Positions 35,099-44,561 of a stretch of DNA of 64,000 bases are shown in pieces (the stretch's first letter is position 1; each line of letters opens with the position of its first letter). The notes beneath the pieces are model-generated. The model ran no database searches. It was not told the DNA's origin and saw only the letters and a list, made by a program, of their open reading frames with translations. Source of the DNA: Pseudaminobacter sp047739745 (GTDB lineage: Bacteria > Pseudomonadota > Alphaproteobacteria > Rhizobiales > Rhizobiaceae); assembly GCF_047739745.1 (NCBI RefSeq), contig NZ_JBLLVA010000006.1:1-64000 (forward strand). Direction: 5' to 3'. The translations under genes and the position numbers were made by a program.

Positions 35099-37446
35099 GA
35101 CGGCGAGACCCCGGCCGCCCTCGCGGCAGCGATCACGGCAAGCAGCCGGTGCGGCGTCACCGGCGTCGTGGTCACTTCGGCGTCCAGGGGGCGCAGCGCA
35201 TCGTTGATGGCATTGGCGATCGCTGCAGGCGGCGCGATCGCCCCGCCCTCCCCTAGTCCCTTGACGCCATGCGCCGTGAAAGGCGACGGCGTTTCCATGT
35301 GAATGATCCGGATGTCCGGCACCTCGCAGGGGCCCGGAATGATGTAGTCGACAAAGGTGGAGGCCAGAGGCTGGCCGTCCTCATTGTAGGGGGACTCCTC
35401 ATAAAGCGCAGTGCCGATGCCTTGCGCCACGCCGCCGATGATCTGGCCATCGACGATCAGCGGATTGACCAGCACGCCGCCATCCTCGACCACGACGTAA
35501 TCGAGGATGTCCACCGATCCGAATTCCGGATCGACCGCAACGGTGACCGCATGGGTGGCATAGCTGAACGTACCGCTATCGACCTGCGGCTTGTAGCCGG
35601 CGGTCACTTCAAGCCCCTCATGCGCGACGCCGGCAGGCAATGTTTCAGGCTGCTTGTACCAGGCATGCGCGACCTCGGCCAAGGTAACGCTGCCGCCCGC
35701 ACTCGATATAAGCCCGTCCACGATCTTCACCTGATCCGGCGAGGTCTGGAGCAGATGCGCGCCGATCGCCTTCGCCCGTTCGGCGATGATCTGGCATGCC
35801 TTGGAAACCGCACCGCCCGCCATCACCATCGATCGCGAGCCCCAGGTGCCGGTCGAATAGGGTGTCAGCGCGGTGTCGCCATGCACCAGACTGACCTTTT
35901 CCGGATCGATGCCGAGAATTTCGGTGGCGAGCTGCGCCATCGAGGTTTCCATGCCCTGCCCGTGAGAGTGGACGCCGATGCGCAGTTCAAGTCCGCCGTC
36001 GGGGGTTACCCGCGCCGTCGCCTGCTCGAAGCCGGGGACCATTGGAATGCCCCAGCCGGCATAGACGGACGTGCCGTGTGCCGCCTGTTCGCAATAGGTG
36101 GCGAAACCCACGCCAAACAGCTTGCCATCGTCGCGCTCTTCCCGGCTGCGCAGGGCAGGCAGATCGATCGCCTCTACGGCCTTGCGCACGCTTTCGGGAT
36201 AATCGCCGCTGTCAAACAGCTTGCCGGTGATGTTGGTGAACGGCATCTGCTCGGGCCGCACCAGATTGGCGAGCCGCACCTCGTATGGTTCGCGGCCGGC
36301 TTCGCGCGCTATCGCATCGATGATCAGCTCGATGGCAAAGCACACGCCGGTGCGGGCCACGCCCCGATAAGGCGTGAAGGGCGGCTTGTTGGTGGCGACC
36401 GAGAGCGTTCGGCAGGCGTAGTAGGGCATCAGATAGGGGCCTGGCAGGATGCTGGCGATCTGCGCCGATTCCAGACAGGCCGAGAACGGCCAGACCGAAT
36501 AGGCGCCGACATCGACGGCAACATCCGCCTCGATGCCCAGCAGCCGGCCTTGAGTATCAGCATAGCCGGTGATCCTGTAGTGATGTTCGCGCGTATTGGC
36601 GGCCGCAACCAGATGCTCGCGCCGATCCTCCAGCCAGCGGAACGGACGCTTGCGGGTCATGGCCAGCCAGGCGATGCAAACTTCCTCCGGCTGCAGAATA
36701 CATTTGAAGCCGAACGCGCCGCCGACATCGGGCGCAATCACGTGCACCTGACGCTCCTCGAGACCGAGGCATTCGGCAAGACCGGTGCGCATCATGTGCG
36801 GCATTTGCGTGGACGTGTAGACGACAAGCTGGTCCAGGCGGGAATCCCACCAGGCAACAGTGCCCTTGCCTTCCAGCGGCACCATGCATTGGCGGCTCAG
36901 GCGGATTTCACGTTCGACCTTGATCGGAGCCTTGTCGAGAACGGCGCGGTCGCCTTTCTCAATTCTGGTCTCCAGATAGATGTTATCGGACCAGCTTTCG
37001 TGAACGCGCACCGCGCCCTCTTCCTGAGCGCTGGTCGAATTGGCCAGCACCGGTAGCGTCTCGATCTCGACATTCAGCCGGGCAACCATGTCCTCGGCCA
37101 GAGCGCGTGTATCGGCCACGCACATGGCAACCAGTTCGCCGGCAAAGCGCACTTTGCCCTCGGCCAATGGTGGTTGGCTCGATGGCTTGAAGCCTGGGAG
37201 ACCGGAGACGGCACGGATCGGCTTGACGCCGGTCAGGTCGGCTGCCGTGAATACGCGGTCACGGCAGTCCTCAGGGACTTCGACAGAAAGAATCCTGCCA
37301 TGCGCGATCGGGCTGCGGAAAAACGCGACGTCCTGAAGGCCGGGCATGGGGATGTCGCCCACGAACAGCCCCCGGCCGCGCATCAGCCGCTCGTCTTCCT
37401 TGCGCGGAAGCCGCGCGCCGATGCCGCGCTTTTCCGTTTCAGTCAT
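35095..37446 (-). CDS. Molybdenum hydroxylase large subunit, CoxL-like but not CO dehydrogenase
   Basis: A 783-aa molybdopterin subunit. Its active-site loop reads TPYRGVARTG near residue 360, where true CO dehydrogenase has AYRCSFR with the copper-binding Cys. The lack of Cys argues for a form II type acting on an organic substrate. The catalytic Glu is in the GLGEGGAIAPP loop near the C-terminus; VGGAFGFK binds the cofactor. No signal peptide: a cytosolic enzyme. I use the ATG at 37444-37446 after GGGG; a GTG two codons earlier is possible. Confidence 0.88.
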   Translation of the reverse strand: MTETEKRGIGARLPRKEDERLMRGRGLFVGDIPMPGLQDVAFFRSPIAHGRILSVEVPEDCRDRVFTAADLTGVKPIRAVSGLPGFKPSSQPPLAEGKVRFAGELVAMCVADTRALAEDMVARLNVEIETLPVLANSTSAQEEGAVRVHESWSDNIYLETRIEKGDRAVLDKAPIKVEREIRLSRQCMVPLEGKGTVAWWDSRLDQLVVYTSTQMPHMMRTGLAECLGLEERQVHVIAPDVGGAFGFKCILQPEEVCIAWLAMTRKRPFRWLEDRREHLVAAANTREHHYRITGYADTQGRLLGIEADVAVDVGAYSVWPFSACLESAQIASILPGPYLMPYYACRTLSVATNKPPFTPYRGVARTGVCFAIELIIDAIAREAGREPYEVRLANLVRPEQMPFTNITGKLFDSGDYPESVRKAVEAIDLPALRSREERDDGKLFGVGFATYCEQAAHGTSVYAGWGIPMVPGFEQATARVTPDGGLELRIGVHSHGQGMETSMAQLATEILGIDPEKVSLVHGDTALTPYSTGTWGSRSMVMAGGAVSKACQIIAERAKAIGAHLLQTSPDQVKIVDGLISSAGGSVTLAEVAHAWYKQPETLPAGVAHEGLEVTAGYKPQVDSGTFSYATHAVTVAVDPEFGSVDILDYVVVEDGGVLVNPLIVDGQIIGGVAQGIGTALYEESPYNEDGQPLASTFVDYIIPGPCEVPDIRIIHMETPSPFTAHGVKGLGEGGAIAPPAAIANAINDALRPLDAEVTTTPVTPHRLLAVIAAARAAGVSPS

Positions 37447-37483
37447 GCTCACCCCACACTGGCAGCGGCCGCCTCACCGAAGC

Positions 37484-38713
37484 CTATGCCGCCTCATGCT
37501 CTGTCAGCGCCAACTTGCGATATTGTTCGGGATCAGTGGCGCCCTCGCAGTTTATGACGAGCACTCTCGCCCGCTCGTCAAGGCCGAACAGCCGGCGTGC
37601 ATTGTTGTCGTCGCAGATGGCGAGCACTCCGGCGAGGCCCGCGCCTCCGGTCTCGCCGGCAACGATCGACGGGTCCTCATCCTTTGGCCGGGCCAGAAGG
37701 CGCATCGCTGCAATCGCGGCATCGTCGCTGATGCGCAGGAACCCGAACGCACCAGATTCGATCGTCGGCCAAGCGAGATGCGAAACGGCCGCGCAGGACA
37801 ATCCGCCCATGATGGTTTCAAGGTCGCCGTCCACGACCATCGACTTTTCGGCAATCGCGCTGGCAAAGACGCAATCGGCAGTAATTGGCTCGACGATGAT
37901 GAATTTCGGCGAACGCTCGCCCAGAATTTGGTGCAGCGACGAGATCATTGCCGCAGCCAGGCCGCCACAGCCGGCCGTCAGCATCATGTGGGTCGGCAGG
38001 TCGTCGCCGAGCTGCGAAACAAATTCCCGAGCCATGACCGAATATCCGGTCATGCAAAGAGCGGGAATCTTGGTGTAATGCGGGGTGGCGGAATCCGAGA
38101 TCATCATCGCGCCGGGCGTGGTCCGGGCGTCATTTTCCGCCGCCTCATAAGCCTCGTCATAGATGCCGTCGATCCGGACGACCTCCGCGCCTTCATTGCG
38201 CAGAGCCCGCTCGCGGCCTGCACTCACGCCAGATGGAATATAGATACGCGCATGGCAGCCCATGCGCCGCGCCGCACTTGCGACCGAGAAACCATGATTG
38301 CCGTCGGTGGCGCAGACCAGCGCGATGTCGCTGAGGTTTTCGCGATATCTGCCTTGGAGCAGGTCGAGATCGGCAATTTCGCGGCCAAGTCGCTTGCTCA
38401 GCAGGTCGGAGACTTCGCTGACGCTGGCAAATACCGCGCCGAGTGCCTTGAAGCTCGCCAGACCGAGCCGCCGCCCCTCGTCCTTGCAGTAAAGGGCGCC
38501 CAACCCGAGAAACCTGGCGGTGCCCGGCAGGCTATGGAGCGGCGTCACCTGATAGTCCGGCCAGGACGATATTCGGGCATAGGCCTTCTTCGAATCCTCA
38601 GCGGTGAAGCCGCTGAGCTCGGCCAGTCGTGCCGACTGAACGTTCAGCCGTTCATTGAGCATCGCCGCGCCTTCGAACCGGCCGCCTAGTTCCAGAATTT
38701 GCTTCTCAGGCAT
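37484..38713 (-). CDS. dpaL: Diaminopropionate ammonia-lyase-like PLP enzyme
   Basis: A 409-aa fold type II PLP enzyme. Lys89 in GLASFKALGA is the probable PLP lysine, ATDGNHGFSVA holds the cofactor and AGCGGLAAA is the phosphate-binding glycine loop. The wording matches 2,3-diaminopropionate ammonia-lyase more than threonine dehydratase. It would release ammonia from an amino-acid intermediate; in this island the true substrate may be a ring-opened product. GGGAGG precedes the ATG; a 20-bp palindrome lies 12 bases upstream. Confidence 0.82.
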   Translation of the reverse strand: MPEKQILELGGRFEGAAMLNERLNVQSARLAELSGFTAEDSKKAYARISSWPDYQVTPLHSLPGTARFLGLGALYCKDEGRRLGLASFKALGAVFASVSEVSDLLSKRLGREIADLDLLQGRYRENLSDIALVCATDGNHGFSVASAARRMGCHARIYIPSGVSAGRERALRNEGAEVVRIDGIYDEAYEAAENDARTTPGAMMISDSATPHYTKIPALCMTGYSVMAREFVSQLGDDLPTHMMLTAGCGGLAAAMISSLHQILGERSPKFIIVEPITADCVFASAIAEKSMVVDGDLETIMGGLSCAAVSHLAWPTIESGAFGFLRISDDAAIAAMRLLARPKDEDPSIVAGETGGAGLAGVLAICDDNNARRLFGLDERARVLVINCEGATDPEQYRKLALTEHEAA

Positions 38714-38725
38714 GTTTCCTCCCTC

Positions 38726-38745
38726 AGGGCATGCCGGCATGCCCT
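38726..38745. promoter_or_regulatory. 20-bp perfect palindrome just before the dpaL-like gene
   Basis: AGGGCATGCC is followed directly by its reverse complement GGCATGCCCT, ending 12 bases before the ATG and next to the GGGAGG ribosome site. As DNA it could be a repressor site; as RNA it could fold beside the ribosome site. It differs from the AAGTA-N6-TACTT operator. Confidence 0.65.
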
Positions 38746-38833
38746 TGTCGCAAGCGGAGCGGCGTGGTCGAAATCACGCCCGCCGCCCCATCCTTTTCGA
38801 TGTTGCCGGGCTATTTGCGGCCCGGCTTCAACC

Positions 38834-39865
38834 TTAGTGCTCCGGCTCGAGAACGATCTTGCCGAACACGGTCCGGGCTTCGGCCATGCGATGAGCCTCG
38901 GCGGCATCCTTCAACGGCAGCTTGGCGCCGATGATCGGGCGGAGCTTCTTGGCCTCAAGCAGCTTCACGATGGTCGCCAGCTCGTTCATCGTTCCATGGT
39001 TGGAGCCGATGATGGACAACTGCTTGTGCCAGACATGGGCGACGTTCATGCTGACGCGATAGCCGGACGATGCCCCGCAGGTGACCAGCCGGCCGAAGCG
39101 GGTGAGACTCATGACACTGTCTTCCCAGACATCGGCGCCGATATGTTCGAAGACCACGTCGACGCCGCGCTTGCCGGTCAGGTTGCGCACTTCCTCGCGG
39201 AAGTTCTGCTTCTTGTAGTTGATCATGTGGTCGGCGCCGAGCTCGAGGCCCTTCTCGCACTTCTCGTCGGTGCTGGCCGTGCCGATGACCCTGAGGCCGT
39301 GAAGCTTGGCGATCTGAAGTGCGGCAAGGCCGATGCCGCTACCGACCGCATGGATAAGAATATCCTCGCCTGCGCGGATGTTGGCGCGCGCCAGCTTGTG
39401 CCAGGCAGTCAGAAAGGTGATGTTGGTCGCGGCGCATTCGGCGAAGTCGAGACCCTTGTAGAGCGGCACCAGATTTTGCGAGCGCACCGTGCAATATTGC
39501 GCATAACCGCCCCAAAGCGCCGAGCCGTAATATTTGTAGTTCAAGCAGACATTCGGCTCGCCCCGGCGGCAGGATTCGCAGTGGCCGCAGCCGACAGTCG
39601 CATAGACAACGACCGGATCTCCGACCTTCACATTCGTCACTTCCGAGCCGATCTCGGCCACTTCGCCGGCAATGTCGCCGCCCGGAATGTGCGGGAAGCG
39701 CAGGTTCGGGCGGTAGTCGCCCTTGCGCCCGATAATATCGAACCAGTTGACCGAGGTCGCGCGCACCTTGACGAGCACATCGGTGCGACCCAGGGGAATG
39801 GTGTCGACGTCTTCATACTTCAAGACGTCCGGCGAACCATATTCGTGATAAAGAGCTGCCTTCAC
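38834..39865 (-). CDS. Zinc-type medium-chain dehydrogenase/reductase
   Basis: A 343-aa GroES-like/Rossmann dehydrogenase. The structural zinc cysteines are complete (Cys93, 96, 99, 107 in VGCGHCESCRRGEPNVC), but the usual catalytic zinc Cys near residue 40 is replaced by Asn-Trp. It may therefore act as a quinone- or enoyl-type reductase instead of an alcohol dehydrogenase. The nucleotide motif is GSGIGLAALQIAK. GTG start with GGAGG. It lies 50 bp after the DUF1445 gene. Confidence 0.85.
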   Translation of the reverse strand: MKAALYHEYGSPDVLKYEDVDTIPLGRTDVLVKVRATSVNWFDIIGRKGDYRPNLRFPHIPGGDIAGEVAEIGSEVTNVKVGDPVVVYATVGCGHCESCRRGEPNVCLNYKYYGSALWGGYAQYCTVRSQNLVPLYKGLDFAECAATNITFLTAWHKLARANIRAGEDILIHAVGSGIGLAALQIAKLHGLRVIGTASTDEKCEKGLELGADHMINYKKQNFREEVRNLTGKRGVDVVFEHIGADVWEDSVMSLTRFGRLVTCGASSGYRVSMNVAHVWHKQLSIIGSNHGTMNELATIVKLLEAKKLRPIIGAKLPLKDAAEAHRMAEARTVFGKIVLEPEH

Positions 39866-39915
39866 TTAAATAACCTCCACTTGGAAACTTGATACGCCAG
39901 TTGCGATGCCGCGGC

Positions 39916-40743
39916 TCAGATCGCAGCTACCGCCTCGGCGAGCTTGTCGGTGATGAACAGGTGTCCGATCTTGTGCGTGATCATGAAGTCGATTTTGGAC
40001 GCCAGCGCGACGGCCTGCGGCGTGCCGCCACAACCCCAGAACACCGGCACGTCGTCTTCAGCCATCTCGAACACGCCAGTATCGAAATCGGTCTTGTTGA
40101 GATCGACGCCGATCAGAGACGGATCGCCGATATGGACAGGCGCGCCGTGCGTCGCCGGAAAGCGTGATGTGACCTGCACCGCCCGCACGAGCTGGTGGCG
40201 CTTGACCGGTCGCATCGAGACAACCATCGGGCCGGCGAAGCGGCCCGCCGGAACGCAGGGAACGTTGGTCGTGTAAACGGAAACGATCTTGTTTTCGTCC
40301 TGATGGCGAAGCGGGATTCCGGCATTGAGCAAACCCTGCTCGAATGAATAGCTGCAGCCGATCAGAAAACCGACGAGATCATCGCGCCAGTAATGGGTGA
40401 TATCGGTCGGCTGGTCGACCAGTTCGCCTTCCTTATAGACGCTGTAGCGCGGCAGATCGGTGCGCAGATCACCCTTGGCCCATTGCGTGATCATCGGGCT
40501 GCCGGGGTCGGTCACTTCGACGATTGGACATGGCTGCGGATTGCGCTGGCAGAAGATCAGGAACTCAAGCGCGACTTCCTTGGGCAGGATGATCAGATTG
40601 GCCTGAGCATAGCCGCGCGCTAGACCCTCGGTGCCACCGCTCCAGCGACCCTCACGAAAAATCGCCCTCAACTCCTGGGGCGACAGGCCCTCGAGTTCCT
40701 GCTTCGTGACCGTATCGGCCTTTATCTTCGATACCACCGTCAT
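39916..40743 (-). CDS. DUF1445 family protein (D-glutamate cyclase / putative hydro-lyase)
   Basis: A 275-aa protein of the DUF1445 family. Landmarks are GLARGYAQANLIILP, FLIGCSYSFEQGLL, VSMRPVKRHQLVRAVQVTSRFPATHGAPVHIGDP and FWGCGGTPQAV. A related mammalian protein turns D-glutamate into 5-oxo-D-proline, and bacterial members are often annotated as hydro-lyases and sit near oxoprolinases. Here it is first in the operon leading into the dehydrogenase, ammonia-lyase and Mo-hydroxylase. Ring closure, ring opening or dehydration are all possible. Confidence 0.82.
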   Translation of the reverse strand: MTVVSKIKADTVTKQELEGLSPQELRAIFREGRWSGGTEGLARGYAQANLIILPKEVALEFLIFCQRNPQPCPIVEVTDPGSPMITQWAKGDLRTDLPRYSVYKEGELVDQPTDITHYWRDDLVGFLIGCSYSFEQGLLNAGIPLRHQDENKIVSVYTTNVPCVPAGRFAGPMVVSMRPVKRHQLVRAVQVTSRFPATHGAPVHIGDPSLIGVDLNKTDFDTGVFEMAEDDVPVFWGCGGTPQAVALASKIDFMITHKIGHLFITDKLAEAVAAI

Positions 40744-40779
40744 GATTATTCCCTCTGGCAGTCCTCTGTTTCACTGGTT

Positions 40780-40795
40780 AAGTAATAAACTACTT
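40780..40795. promoter_or_regulatory. TetR-type operator C (before DUF1445 operon)
   Basis: AAGTA-ATAAAC-TACTT, all ten half-site bases. A TTGACG box on the minus strand at 40810-40815 lies 14 bases upstream. Confidence 0.82.
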
Positions 40796-41028
40796 ACTTA
40801 TAATTTGAGCGTCAACCCCGCCGCCGATTGGTTTGAGAAAAAAGATCGGCAAGGACGGTTGTGGCTCAATTGTTTTTCGCGACTGCCCTCACCTGCGTAG
40901 GAAGGGGAACAGGACGTAAGTCATTGTCCGGCTTGAGCTCTGGCGCCAACAAGACCACCTCTGGCAACGGTTCTCCGGTGCCAGCTATGCAGATGGGATA
41001 GATATTTGCCGGCTAAGTTTTTCGTCTG

Positions 41029-41746
<718 letters not shown>

Positions 41747-41754
<8 letters not shown>

Positions 41755-42547
41755 TTTTCTGAGGTCCATGTCCGAGGTAGGCGCTCACCACTTCCGGATT
41801 GTTCTGGATTTCCGCAGGTGGACCATCGGCTATGATCTTGCCGTGGTTGAGGACGACGACGCGATCGGAAACGCCCATCACCATGCGCATATTGTGTTCG
41901 ACGAGCAGGATGGTGATTCCGCGCTCGCCGATCTTCTTCAACAATTTGCGAAAGCTCAGGGCCTCGGTCGGGTTCATGCCGCAGGCCGGTTCATCCAGCA
42001 AAAGCAGCGACGGCTTGGCGGCGAGCGCGACGGCGATCTCAAGCAGCCTTTGCTCGCCATAAGGCAGGGACCCGCCGAGTTCGTCGGACCTGTGGTTCAG
42101 GCCGACGAAATCGAGAATCTCGCGGGCCTCCTGGCGCAACTGCCTTTCCCTGCGGCGGATCTTCGGCAGGTTGAGCAGCGTCTCCCAGGTCGGAGCTGCA
42201 CCGGCTTTGTGCAAGCCGATCATGACATTGTCGAGCACCGTATCGTTGCCGAAGACGCTGGTCTTCTGAAACGTGCGCACCAGCCCCGCATCGGCGATCT
42301 GATGGGGCTTTAGCCCGTTCAGGCGGCGTCCGTTGTAGATGACCTCGCCGCCGGTCGCGGCAAGGAAACCGGAAATGACGTTGAACGCCGTGGTCTTGCC
42401 GGCCCCGTTCGGGCCGATCAGGCTGACGACCTCGCCTTGATTGACAGAGAAGGTTGCGTCCGAAATGGCAACCAGCCCACCGAAGTGAACGGCAAGATTA
42501 TTGACGGCAAGCACCGGCGCGGCTTGGGTGTGAGCGTGCATGTTCAT
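41747..42547 (-). CDS. livG: LIV-type ABC transporter ATPase LivG
   Basis: A 266-aa ATPase with Walker A GPNGAGKTT, the LivG-type signature LPYGEQRLLEIA and Walker B LLLLDEPACGMNP, ending in the family's C-terminal NPEVVSAYLG. It overlaps the livM stop as ATGA. It pairs with LivF to drive uptake through LivHM. Confidence 0.92.
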
Positions 42548-43590
42548 CCCTTCTGTTCCGACACGCGACTATCGAGGGCGGGTTGGGCACCGGCAGCACT
42601 GTCCTGCTGCTTGTTGGCCCACCATTTCTTCACCGCCGGAACGATGCCTTGCGGAAGGAAGAAGACGATCAGGATCATCAGCGCGCCGTAGAGGATCCAC
42701 TGCACTTCCGGCAGCGTGTGGCCGCGCAGGAATTCTGGCAAGAGACCGAAGATGACGCCGCCGACGATCGGGCCCGCCAAAGTGCCCTTGCCGCCCGATA
42801 TGACCATGATGACCATGGTGACGGTGTATATGAACAGGAACACGTCCGGATCGACGATGCGGACATAATGCGCGTAGAGCCCGCCTGCCCCGCCGGCGAT
42901 TGCCGCCGAAACGATGGCCGCCATGACCAGATAGCGCGTCACGTCGACGCCGACGGATTTGGCCAGGGGTTCATTTTCGCGCAACGCAATCATCGCCCGC
43001 CCAAGCCGCGATTGCACGATACGCTGGATGAGCAGGAAGGCAAACACGGCGACCGCAAGCACGATGTAGTAGACGGCCACCTTGCGCTGCAGCGGACCAT
43101 CATCGAGCCACGGAATGCTAAAGGCCATCGACGGGATATTGTTCAGCGCCATCGGGCCCTCGGTCAGGTCGACCCAGTTCAGCGCAATGAGACGCACCAC
43201 TTCGGCGAAGCTTATGGTGACTATCACGAAATAGGCGCCGCGCACCCGAAACGACAGCTTGCCGACGAACCAGCCGCAAAGCCCGGCCAGGGCGACGGCG
43301 CACAAGAGACCGAACCACACCGGTTTCGGCTCGAACACGAAAGTGTAGCTGTCGGTGAGTTGCAGATCGAAGCCAAGCGTGACCAGCGCGCTGGTATAGG
43401 CACCGATGCCGAAGAAGGCGACATGGCCGAGATTGAGCTGGCCGGTAAAACCCAGCAGCAGGTTGAGGCTCATCGCACCGATGGTGAAAACGCCCATCAT
43501 GATGAGTACGTGGAAAACGTATTGATCGCTGAGGATCAAGGGCAGGCAGGCGAGAAGCGCCACGAAGAGCCATTGCAAGGTCGTGGTCAT
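42544..43590 (-). CDS. livM: LIV-type ABC transporter permease LivM
   Basis: A 348-aa permease with about nine membrane segments. Landmarks are LLLGFTGQLNLGHVAFFGIGAYTSAL and the ATPase-contact loop RENEPLAKSVGVD. The C-terminal 25 residues are hydrophilic. ATGA overlaps on both sides couple it to livH and livG. Confidence 0.92.
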   Translation of the reverse strand: MTTTLQWLFVALLACLPLILSDQYVFHVLIMMGVFTIGAMSLNLLLGFTGQLNLGHVAFFGIGAYTSALVTLGFDLQLTDSYTFVFEPKPVWFGLLCAVALAGLCGWFVGKLSFRVRGAYFVIVTISFAEVVRLIALNWVDLTEGPMALNNIPSMAFSIPWLDDGPLQRKVAVYYIVLAVAVFAFLLIQRIVQSRLGRAMIALRENEPLAKSVGVDVTRYLVMAAIVSAAIAGGAGGLYAHYVRIVDPDVFLFIYTVTMVIMVISGGKGTLAGPIVGGVIFGLLPEFLRGHTLPEVQWILYGALMILIVFFLPQGIVPAVKKWWANKQQDSAAGAQPALDSRVSEQKG

Positions 43591-44459
43591 CCGATACGCT
43601 CCGATCTGGCAAACAAGCCGGTAGGTTTGACCATCAGCACGAGAATGATGACCAGGAAGCCCATCGCATCACGGTAGCCCGACGAGACGTAGCCGGCGCC
43701 GAATTCCTCGACGAGGGCGAGGATGAAACCGCCGATAGCCGCACCCTTCATGTTGCCGAGGCCGCCCAAAATGACGATCGCGAACGCCTTCAGCACGGCA
43801 AGATTGCCCATCGACGGCATGACGATGAAAATAGGGCCAAGCAGTGCGCCAGCCGCCGCCGCAAGGCCGGAGCCAAGTGCGAAAGTGGCAAGATAAATAA
43901 CGTTGATGTTGATACCCATCAGTGCGGCGGTATCGCGGTCCTGGAATGTGGCCCGCATTGCCTTGCCAAGCCGCGTGCGCTGGATCAGCATCTGCGCTCC
44001 CACGATCAGCACGACGGCGACGACGAAGACGAAGACGCGCGACCACGCCACGGAAACGACCCCGAGCGAAAGTGGCTCGGCCGGGAACGGTGTGGGAATG
44101 GTCTTGGCTATCCCGGTCCATGCCAACTGCTCGACATTCTGCATGATGATCCAGACGCCGATCATCACGAGCATGGTGGTGTCGATGTCGGCACCCCGAA
44201 GCTTGCCGAGCAGCGTAAATTCGATGACGGCGCCAAGCAGGACGCCGAGTACGATGGCGATGACGATCGCCAGCAAAAAATTCACGCCAAGAACGACGGA
44301 GAACAAGTAAACCATGTAGGCGCCGAAGGTGTAGAGTTCGCCATGGGCGAAGTTCACCACACGCATGATGCCGAAAATGAATGTCAGGCCTATCCCGAGG
44401 AGGGCATAGGTAGACCCTAATACCGCGGCATTGACGAGATGCTGTAATAGCTGTTCCAA
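43587..44459 (-). CDS. livH: LIV-type ABC transporter permease LivH
   Basis: A 290-aa permease with GLTFIFGIMRVVNFAHGELYTFGAYM at the start and VILGGLGNMKGAAIGGF near the end. About eight membrane segments. It lies 102 bp after livK2, separated by a hairpin. Confidence 0.92.
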   Translation of the reverse strand: MEQLLQHLVNAAVLGSTYALLGIGLTFIFGIMRVVNFAHGELYTFGAYMVYLFSVVLGVNFLLAIVIAIVLGVLLGAVIEFTLLGKLRGADIDTTMLVMIGVWIIMQNVEQLAWTGIAKTIPTPFPAEPLSLGVVSVAWSRVFVFVVAVVLIVGAQMLIQRTRLGKAMRATFQDRDTAALMGININVIYLATFALGSGLAAAAGALLGPIFIVMPSMGNLAVLKAFAIVILGGLGNMKGAAIGGFILALVEEFGAGYVSSGYRDAMGFLVIILVLMVKPTGLFARSERIG

Positions 44460-44509
44460 GCTGAAACTTCCCTGTCGAGTCTTGGCGTGAAGGTTGAGGG
44501 CGCAGCCTC

Positions 44510-44530
44510 CGGAGTTCCGCTGGAACTCCG
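44510..44530. repeat. Hairpin between livK2 and livH
   Basis: CGGAGTTCC and GGAACTCCG pair perfectly around a 3-base loop, without a T-run. Likely stabilises the binding-protein message and lowers permease expression, as at 18982-19003. Confidence 0.72.
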
Positions 44531-44561
44531 AAGCGATGCCGCGCCCGCTACCGGAACCCGG

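Noticed and set aside
33069..37446. Calling the CoxLM/SG genes a carbon monoxide dehydrogenase
   Set aside because: The active-site Cys loop is absent in the large subunit.
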